Assembly: GCA_030427085.1 (NCBI GenBank)
Contig: JAUHXH010000002.1
Location: 1,116,001 to 1,180,000, forward strand
Length of the DNA: 64,000 nt
Direction of reading: 5' to 3'
Source of the DNA: Gammaproteobacteria bacterium
GTDB taxonomy: Bacteria; Pseudomonadota; Gammaproteobacteria; Pseudomonadales; Halieaceae
The notes beneath the pieces are model-generated. The model searched no databases. It was not told where the DNA came from and saw only the letters and a program-made list of their open reading frames with translations. Below, one piece after another: positions 54,413-63,200 of the stretch (within the stretch, counting starts at the first letter, position 1; every line of letters begins with the position of its first letter). The translations under genes and the position numbers were made by a program.

Positions 54413-54469
54413 AGCAGGCGCGGGTTGTAGGTTGTCGTCGTGGGTTTTCGACAGGAGTAAATCAAGCGG

Positions 54470-56242
54470 ATGAACGTCCTCGGGATCAGTGGGCTCAACA
54501 ACAGCGTAGCGTTCAAGAAAAAACACTTTCCGGATTTGCCCCGGGTTTACTACCGGATTGCGCAGGGCTTTGATGCTGCCGGCGCACTGGTCAATGACAA
54601 TGGCCTGGTGGGCGCAGCCTCGGAAGAGCGCTTTACCCGTGAGAAAACCACCGGCGCATTTCCCGTCAATGCCATTAATTACTGCCTGGGGCTGGCGGGC
54701 TTATCTCCCGGCGACGTAGATATTCTGGCGCACAACTTCAACTATGCTCCCTACGAGGCCGGCTATCGGGAAAGCCCTTATAGCTCGGCACTCTACGACG
54801 AGGTGTACAGCCGTGACGCACTGCTGGCCTGTATTGGCGAGCACTTCCCGGGCCAGGGTTGGGAAGACAAACTGGTGCAGGTGCCGCATCACCTGGCGCA
54901 CGCCGCCAGTAGTTTTCACGTCAGCGGTTTCGATGAGTCACTGATCCTGGTCTCCGACGGCATGGGCGAACATTACAGCACCACAGTGGCTGTAGGGCGC
55001 GGCAGTGATATCGAAATCCTCACACAGATTCCGTCCATCCACTCCCTGGGCATTCTGTACAGCGTGTTTACCCTGTATCTGGGCTTTGTGTTCAACATGG
55101 ATGAATACAAGGTGATGGGGCTGGCACCTTACGGCAACCCCCGTAAATTTCTGCCCAAGGTGATGGAGCTGATCAAACTGCACGACGATGGTACACACAC
55201 CATTTCCGTGCTGTTCCGCAACGAGACCGAACTGCAGCGGGAAACTTACTCTGCAACGATTGAAGTGCTGGAGGAGATGTTTGGCCCGCGCAGGGAACCG
55301 GAATCGGAAATTACCCAGCACCATATGGACATCGCTGCAGCGCTGCAAACCGCACTGCAAAACACCTTGTTGCACCTGTTGCGTCACTACCGCCGGGAAA
55401 CCGGCCTGGAAAACCTCTGCACAGCCGGGGGCGTGGCACTCAACTGCTCCGCCAATGGCGTGCTGCGTCGCAGTCGCCTGTTCCGCAATATGTTTGTGCA
55501 GCCCGCCTCGGGTGATGACGGCACATCCCTCGGCGCGGCGTTGTATGCCCGCCAACAACAGGAGCCATCGGCTAGCCGCGAGCGCATGGGTGTCCCGCTG
55601 TGGGGCCCCGAATACAGTGATGACGAGATCACTCGCGCGGTGGAGGCCGCTGACGGCTTTGATGTAACACACTTTGATGACTTTGGAGACCTCGCTGCCC
55701 ATGTGGCGGCGGAGTTGGAAGCCGGGCAAATTATCGGGTGGTATCAGGGGCGGATGGAGTTCGGCCCACGTGCGCTGGGCAATCGCAGTATTCTGGCCGA
55801 CCCGCGGCCGCAGGACATGCGCGAGCGGATCAATGCCATCATCAAAAAGCGCGAGTTATTCCGACCCTTTGCGCCCGCGGTGACCGCCGAGGCGGCCACC
55901 ACGTATTTTGAAATCGATCCGGGTGAGGAGGACCTTTACTCCCACATGCTGTTCGTTACCCGTGTGCGGGAAGCCCACCGGGAAGCGCTGCCGGCCATTA
56001 CCCATGTGGATGGCTCAGCACGGGTGCAAACGGTCAGTGAAGCGCAGAACCCGCGTTTCTGGGGCCTGATTCGCGCTTTTGAGCAGCGTACAGGCATGCC
56101 GGTCGTACTGAATACCAGTTTCAATATTCGCGGCCAGCCAATCGTGTGCACGCCCCAGGAAGCGATCGATACCATTGCCATAGCTGATCTGGACGCCTTG
56201 GTGGTGGGCAACTATTTCCTGACCCGCAAGCAGGGCGACTGA
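54470..56242 (+). CDS. NodU/TobZ-type O-carbamoyltransferase
   Basis: A 590-residue carbamoyltransferase. The N-terminal Kae1-like domain has the metal-binding cluster VPHHLAHAASSFH (His140, His141, His144), with ASEERFTREKTTGAFP before it and VSDGMGEH after. The C-terminal YrdC-like domain is marked by GRMEFGPRALGNRSIL and ends with LNTSFNIRGQPIVCTP. These enzymes make carbamoyl-AMP from carbamoyl phosphate and ATP and transfer the carbamoyl group to a hydroxyl of antibiotics, Nod factors or toxins. It opens a three-gene run with a sulfotransferase and an NRPS-PKS, so it probably carbamoylates their product. Confidence 0.93.
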   Translation: MNVLGISGLNNSVAFKKKHFPDLPRVYYRIAQGFDAAGALVNDNGLVGAASEERFTREKTTGAFPVNAINYCLGLAGLSPGDVDILAHNFNYAPYEAGYRESPYSSALYDEVYSRDALLACIGEHFPGQGWEDKLVQVPHHLAHAASSFHVSGFDESLILVSDGMGEHYSTTVAVGRGSDIEILTQIPSIHSLGILYSVFTLYLGFVFNMDEYKVMGLAPYGNPRKFLPKVMELIKLHDDGTHTISVLFRNETELQRETYSATIEVLEEMFGPRREPESEITQHHMDIAAALQTALQNTLLHLLRHYRRETGLENLCTAGGVALNCSANGVLRRSRLFRNMFVQPASGDDGTSLGAALYARQQQEPSASRERMGVPLWGPEYSDDEITRAVEAADGFDVTHFDDFGDLAAHVAAELEAGQIIGWYQGRMEFGPRALGNRSILADPRPQDMRERINAIIKKRELFRPFAPAVTAEAATTYFEIDPGEEDLYSHMLFVTRVREAHREALPAITHVDGSARVQTVSEAQNPRFWGLIRAFEQRTGMPVVLNTSFNIRGQPIVCTPQEAIDTIAIADLDALVVGNYFLTRKQGD

Positions 56243-56268
56243 GTCGATCGGTCGGTTTTGCGGGTAAG

Positions 56269-57243
56269 ATGCTTCCGTTGTCCAGCTATCTCAATCGGCA
56301 ACTGGTTCGGCTCCGGGACCGCTGGATGTTCTCGGATTCATTGCCGTTCCCGGGGCATCAGTGGCCGGTAAAAAATCCCTCGCGGCAGCGTGCGCACAGC
56401 CCATTTTTCATTTTTGGTCACCCCCGGTCGGGGACAACGCTGCTGCGCAGCCTGTTGGTCCGACATCCCGACGTGTTCATTCCACCCGAAAATCCAGCCC
56501 TGTGGCGCATGATCCGGGAATTTGGCGGTCGTCGCTCGGCGCCATGGACCAAGGTTGTCGATGCCGTTGTCGAGAGTTTTGCGACGGGTTATGAGGCGGA
56601 TACCTGGGGGTTGTCGCTGCCCGAGGTCAAGGCACGGGCGCTGGCCTTGAGTCCTCGCGATCGCAGTCTCGCTCGCCTTCTGGCGCTGTTTTATGAGTGC
56701 TACGGCGAGCGCTATGCCCGCGGAAAACCCATCTGGGGGGATAAAACCACACCGGGTGAATTTGTTTATCTGGATAAGCTCGATCGGGTTTTTCCAGTGG
56801 CCGCTGCCATCCACATTGTTCGGGATGGGCGCGATTGCGTGGCGTCGGCGATGCGCGCGGGGTTTTATAACAACAACCCGGAAGAAGCGGCTCGGGCGTG
56901 GCGCGACAACCTGCAACACTGCCGCCGATTTGCTGTGTCCCGCCGTTCGCATGGGCTATTTTTAGAGGTGCGCTACGAAGAATTGGTGCAGGCGCCAGAG
57001 GCGGTGTTGGCTCGGATCTGCGCCCTGCTTGGACTGGCACTGGACCCCGGGATGCTGGTGGTAAATGACGCAGCGCTGCAGGGGATGCCGGATGTCGGTG
57101 TGCTACCGCAACATGCCAACGTGCATCGCCCTTTGTTTACCGCCTCCATCGGGCGCTGGGAGAGCGAGTTTAACGCTTCACAGCGCGATTCGTTAGAACG
57201 CATTATGGGCCGCGAACTGCGGCGCAGCGGTTACCTCTCGTGA
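56269..57243 (+). CDS. PAPS-dependent sulfotransferase of the biosynthetic cluster
   Basis: A 324-residue sulfotransferase. The 5'-phosphosulfate loop FGHPRSGTTLLRSLL (residues 49-63) and the 3'-phosphate motif IHIVRDGRDCVASAMR are both clear, so PAPS binding is likely. It lies 26 bp after the carbamoyltransferase and 36 bp before the NRPS-PKS, in the same orientation. It is a different type from the sulfotransferase at 4544-5362. I infer that it sulfates the NRPS-PKS product; acceptor unknown. Confidence 0.9.
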   Translation: MLPLSSYLNRQLVRLRDRWMFSDSLPFPGHQWPVKNPSRQRAHSPFFIFGHPRSGTTLLRSLLVRHPDVFIPPENPALWRMIREFGGRRSAPWTKVVDAVVESFATGYEADTWGLSLPEVKARALALSPRDRSLARLLALFYECYGERYARGKPIWGDKTTPGEFVYLDKLDRVFPVAAAIHIVRDGRDCVASAMRAGFYNNNPEEAARAWRDNLQHCRRFAVSRRSHGLFLEVRYEELVQAPEAVLARICALLGLALDPGMLVVNDAALQGMPDVGVLPQHANVHRPLFTASIGRWESEFNASQRDSLERIMGRELRRSGYLS

Positions 57244-57279
57244 GGTTAGCGTTGTGAACAGGAAACAGGAGTACAGGGT

Positions 57280-60200
57280 ATGAGTGGCCATCCGGACCAG
57301 GCCGAACTGCAGGCGTTAGCTGGTGAGATAGCCTCGTGGCACGAGGCCCTCGCGCTCGCAGTGGCGGCTGAGTTGCCGCTGGATTACCCGCGCGATGGCG
57401 TGCAGTCCTACATGCGCGACGAAGTGACCCTGCAACTCAAGCCGACAGAAAGCAGTCAGAACGCTTCGCTATCACTGTTGACTGCGCTTGGCGTGGTGGC
57501 CTCGGTCTATCACCGTCAGGAGCCGGTTTGCCTGGGCGTTGCCACCGGTTGTGAAGGCGTCTCTGTGGTGGTCCCTGTTGTGCTGGGTTTCAATCCTGAG
57601 ATGGAGTTCGATGATTTGCAGACGCATGCTGCCGGGGCACTCGATGCTGCGCTGCAGCAGGTGGGTAGTGCCGCGCTTCAAGGCACACTGGCCGCGTTTA
57701 CCGACCCTGACCCTACCCGCGTACCTCCCTTCAGAATTTTGTTGGTAGACCAATGCAGCCCGCAGGGTCTTGCCGATTCAGCCCTGTACGATATAGCCGA
57801 CGTGGCTCAGGCCTGTGATCTGGTGGTGTATGCGCGTGCGGAAGAGGCCGCGCTGAACTTGCGCTGTGAGTACGATATCGATCGACTGGAAGCCACCACA
57901 GTGTCGCGGTTCCGTGCTCACTTACAGGGCGCCTGGACTGCAATCGCGGAAGATGAAAAAGGCCAGCTGGCCGATATTCACCTCACCAGCACCGACGAAC
58001 TGGCCTTGCTGGCGCAGTGGAACCAAACTGATCGGGACTACGGCGCGCCCGTCTGCCTCCACGCATTATTTGAAGCGCAAGTGGCCCGTAGTCCCGACGC
58101 CACGGCGCTGAGTTGGGAGGGCGGCAGCCTGAGCTACGCCCAGTTCAATGCCTGTGCCAATCATCTGGCGTGGGCGCTGCACGAAAAGGGTATAGGGCCG
58201 GATCAGCCGGTGGCTGTGCTATTGGAGCGCGGGCCGGAGATGGTGCTCGCTCTATACGCGATATTGAAGGCCGGCGGCGCTTACGTACCCATCGACCCCG
58301 CTTATCCCGACGATCGGGTGGCGTTCATGGTGAGCGATACCTCGGCCAACGTGGTACTGACTGTGGCAGCGCATGAAGATCGGGTGCCGGGCGAAGCGGT
58401 CGCGATACTGTTGGATGCCGGCAGGCTTGCAAAAACAACTGAAGATCCAGGGGTGCCATCACCGGGTCCGTCCGCTGATAGTCTGGCCTACATCATCTAT
58501 ACATCGGGGTCGACCGGGCAACCCAAGGGAGTGATGAACAATCACCGGGGTATCGTCAATCGTCTGCTGTGGATGCAGGAGCAGTACGGCCTGACCTCAG
58601 CCGATACCGTCCTGCAAAAAACACCGTTTACCTTCGATGTTTCGGTCTGGGAGTTTTTCTGGCCTTTGATTTGCGGCGCGCGACTCGCTGTTGCCGGCCC
58701 CCAGGCACACCGGGACACCCAGCGTCTCGCTGAGCTGATTCGCGAATTCAAGGTCACCACTTTGCATTTCGTGCCCTCCATGCTGCAGTTGTTCCTGGAG
58801 GAGGACTCGATTAACAGTGACAACTTGCAGCGGGTGTTCTGTAGCGGCGAAGCCTTGCCGCACAGTTTGCAGGAACGCTTTTTTGAGCGACTGCCTGCAG
58901 TGGCCCTGCACAACCTCTACGGCCCGACGGAAGCTGCCGTTGATGTAAGTTTCTGGGCTTGTCAGCAAGGTGATGATCGGCAGGTAGTGCCTATCGGTGC
59001 GCCGGTCGCCAATACGCGCTTGTATGTGCTCGACGAAGCCATGCGGCCACAACCCATCGGCGTACCGGGGGAGCTCTACATCGGGGGTGTGCAGGTAGCG
59101 CGTGGCTACTTGAATCGCGATGAATTAACCGCAGAGCGCTTCGTGGCCGATCCCTTCAGCGACGATGCGAAGGCGCGCCTGTACCGCACCGGCGATCTGG
59201 TACGCATGCGTCCGGATGGCAACCTCGATTTCCTTGGGCGCCTGGATTTCCAGGTAAAAATGCGCGGCTTACGGATCGAGTTGGGAGAGATCGAGCAGCA
59301 ATTGCTGGCCTGTGATGGCGTGCGGGAGGCGGTAGTACTGCTGCGTGAAGATCGGCCGGGTGATCAGCGCCTGGTGGCCTACGTTACAGCGCGCGACGGC
59401 ACCACCCTGCGGGTGGAGGATCTGGGTGATCACCTGGCCAGCGTGCTGCCGGAATTTATGTTGCCGCACCCCATCGTCATATTGCCCGAATTCCCTTTGA
59501 ATACCAGCGGCAAGGTTGATCGCAAGTCACTGCCTGAACCGGTCTCCGAGGTGCCGCAGGACATGCCCTCGGGCCAGTCCGACACCGAGGCTGCGGTGGC
59601 AGCAGTGTGGTGTGATTTGTTGGGCGTCTCCGCGGTCGGTCTGGAACAGAACTTCTTCGACCTGGGAGGGCATTCCATTCTGGTAGCCCGAGTCCGCCAG
59701 CGCCTGAACGACGAGTTGGGTGGCGACCTGTCGATGGCTGAGATGTTTCGTCATACCACCGTGGCGGCTTTGGCTCGCCGGCTGGACGGTGGCCGGGCGC
59801 AACCTGCGTCAATGGGCGCAGTGCGTCGCCGGCGTGCTGCTGAAGTGGCCTCGGACAGCATTGCGGTAGTGGGCTTGGCGTGCCGCTTGCCGGGTGCACG
59901 CGATGTCAATGAGTTCTGGCACAACCTGTCTAACGGGGTGGAGTCGGTATCCTTCTTCTCAGAAGAAGAACTCATCGCCGAAGGCATTGACGAGGCGACA
60001 GTGCGCGACCCGGAATACGTGCGAGCCCGTGCGGTGCTGGACGACGCTGACCTGTTCGACGCCGGCTTTTTCGGCTACAGCCCGCGGGAAGCGGAGCAGA
60101 TTGACCCCCAGCAACGTATTTTCCTCGAAGTGGCCTGGCACGCGCTGGAAGATGCGGGCTACGCACTGGAAGAATTTCCCATGCCGGTCGGTGTTTACGC

Positions 60201-63200
60201 CGGAGCCGGCATGAACACCTACCTCGTTCATAATCTACACCGCCGGGCCACCGAGTCGGGCGCGGTAGGTGCGTTTCAGGTGATGATCGGCAACGACAAG
60301 GATTTCCTGCCCACCCGCGTGTCTTACAAGTTCAACCTCAAAGGGCCGAGCATCAACGTGCAAACGGCCTGCTCCACGTCTTTGGTTGCAGTCCATACGG
60401 CATGTCGTGCACTGCTGGAAGGCGAGTGCGACATGGCCATCGCCGGTGGCGTAACGGTACACATTCCCCAGCGCACCGGCTATCAATACCAGGACGGCAT
60501 GATCCTGTCCTCCGACGGTCACTGTCGTGCTTTCGACGCCAAAGCCAGCGGGACCATTTTTGGCAGTGGTGCTTCCGTGGTGGTGTTAAAGCCACTGTCG
60601 CAGGCGCAGGCGGATGGCGATCACATTCATGCGGTTATTCGCGGCTCCGCCATCAACAACGACGGTTCACAAAAAATTGGCTATACGGCGCCCAGCGTGG
60701 AAGGGCAGTCGGCGGTGATCCGTGCGGCGCAGGCTGAGGCCGGCGTGGATCCGCGCAGTATTGGCTATGTAGAAACTCACGGTACGGCGACGTCCCTGGG
60801 CGACCCGATTGAAATTGAAGCGCTGACAGAAGCGTTTCGAGCGGGCACCAGCGAGCGTGGCTTTTGCGGCATCGGGTCGGTGAAAACCAACATCGGTCAT
60901 ACTGACGCTGCCGCCGGTGCCACGGGTCTGATCAAGGCCATTCTGTGCCTGAAGCACGGCAAGCGGGTGCCCAGCCTTCACTATGAAAATCCGAACCCCG
61001 AAATCGACTTCGAGAGCAGTCCCTTTTACGTTGTGACCGAAACGGCCGACTGGCCAGCAGACGACACGCCGCGACGGGCGGGGGTTAGCTCTTTCGGCAT
61101 TGGCGGGACCAATGCTCACGTCATCGTCGAGGAGGCGGAGTCCGTCGCCGAAGAGGATGTCGCTGACGCGCCAACTTGCTTGTTGACGCTTTCAGCACGC
61201 GACGAAACTGCATTGCAAGCACTGGCCGGGCAGTTCTCACGCGCACTGGCGGCAAGCAGCGATCACACACTCAACCGTATTTGCTACAGCGCCAACAGCG
61301 GTCGGCGTCGTTTCGAACAGGGGCTGTCGCTGGTCGCGCCTGACGCGCAGGCGATGGCGCAAGCCCTGCAGGACTTCGCAGAGCAGGGGCGGCACGCATC
61401 CATTGTGGCGAACACGCGCGTACAGTCGCCGCGCCTCGCTTTGTTGATGACGGGGCAGGGCAGCCAGCGTATCGGCATGGGCGCGCAGCTGTATGAAACC
61501 TTGCCGGTGTTCCGTGACGCACTGAATCAGTGTGCAGAGATTCTCACGGCCTATCTCGATCGCCCCTTGCTGGATGTCATGCATGCGGGTGCGCAGGGTG
61601 ACCATGGCGCGTTGCTGGACGACACGCGTTACACACAACCGGCACTGTTCGCGCTTGAGTATTCACTGGCCTGCCAATGGCAACATTGGGGATTCCAGCC
61701 GGATTATTTACTCGGGCACAGTGTGGGCGAATATCCCGCTGCCTGCCTCGCTGGTGTGTTCTCACTGGAAGATGGACTCAAACTCATTGCGCACCGCGGT
61801 CGTTTAATGAGCGCCTTGCCGCGCGATGGCGCAATGTTGGCGGTAATGGCCGATCAGTCGCTTGTGGCGGAAAAGGTGGCAGCCCACTTGGACCGCGTGT
61901 CGATAGGTGCCGTGAATGGGCCGAGAAACACAGTAATTTCCGGCGATGCAGCTGTTATCGCCAACTTGAAGCAGCAATTTGATGAAGCGGGCATCGACAG
62001 TCGCCAGCTGAACGTATCCCACGCCTTCCATTCACCGCTGATGGACGCCATACTGGACGAGTTCCGCAGTATCGCCGAGACCGTCAGCTACCAGCCGCCG
62101 CGCGGCGGTTTGATTTCCAACGTCAGCGGTAAGCTCGCAGGCCCGGAAGTGGCCAGTGCGGACTACTGGTGTCGGCATATTCGCGAGGCGGTCAATTTCC
62201 ACGCCGGGATGGAATCGCTGCTGGCGCAGGGCAGCAACGTGGTGCTGGAGTGCGGCCCCCAACCGACCTTGACCGGCATGGCTCGCGCCAGTCTGGATTC
62301 GCCGGACGTGCAGTGGGTCACCGGCCTCAGTCGTGACGGCGATGAACTGTCCGACCTGTTGCTAAGCTTGGGACAGTTGGCCAATGCCGGCTTGGCTGTG
62401 GACTGGTCTGCTGTGCACGGTCCCTCGCGTCGGGTGCCATTGCCAGCATATCCTTTCCAGCGCCAGCGCTGCTGGGTCGAGCCGGAACCCGTTACCACAC
62501 ACCCAGGCGGTGAGCACCCCCTGCTCGGCCCACGCCTTGCCTTGCCCCTGTCACCGGAGGCGCGCTATACCGCTCGCTTCGAATTTGAATCCCCACCCTA
62601 TGTCAAAGACCACCGTATTTTTGGCGTGTTGGTGGTGGCTGGGGCCTCCCACTGCAGCCTGTTGCTACAGGCCTGCACCGATCTGTTGGACAGCGATGGC
62701 TGTGTACTGGAGGAGTTGTACTTCCTGCAACCCTTTGTGTTGCAGGAGCAGGATGTGGGTGAGGCGCAGGTTGTTATCGGTGCCCCAGAGGAAGGGCGGC
62801 GTTCCCTGCAGTTGCTGAGTTTGCAACCTGGCGCCGAGCCTAGTGACAGCGAACACTGGAAACAGCATGTTCGCGGCCAACTGCAACTGGCGGACGCCGA
62901 TCAAAGTACGCCCAAAACCCTGGATATTCAGGCCGTGCGCGAGCGCTGTCACAGCAGCATGGATCACGAGCCGTTTTATCGGGATTTCTGGGTGCAGGGC
63001 GACGATGCCGGGCCCTCCTTCCGATGGATCGAAACGGTGTGGCAGGGTGACGACGAGGCCATCGCCGTAACGACTCTGCCCAATCTGCCGGAGGACACTA
63101 AGCAGTATCAACTCTATCCCGGCATCATCGAAGCCTGCTTTCAGGTCTTGCGGTCGTGCCGTGAGTTTGAAAGCCAGTCGCTATTGGCCGCGGGTGGTTA

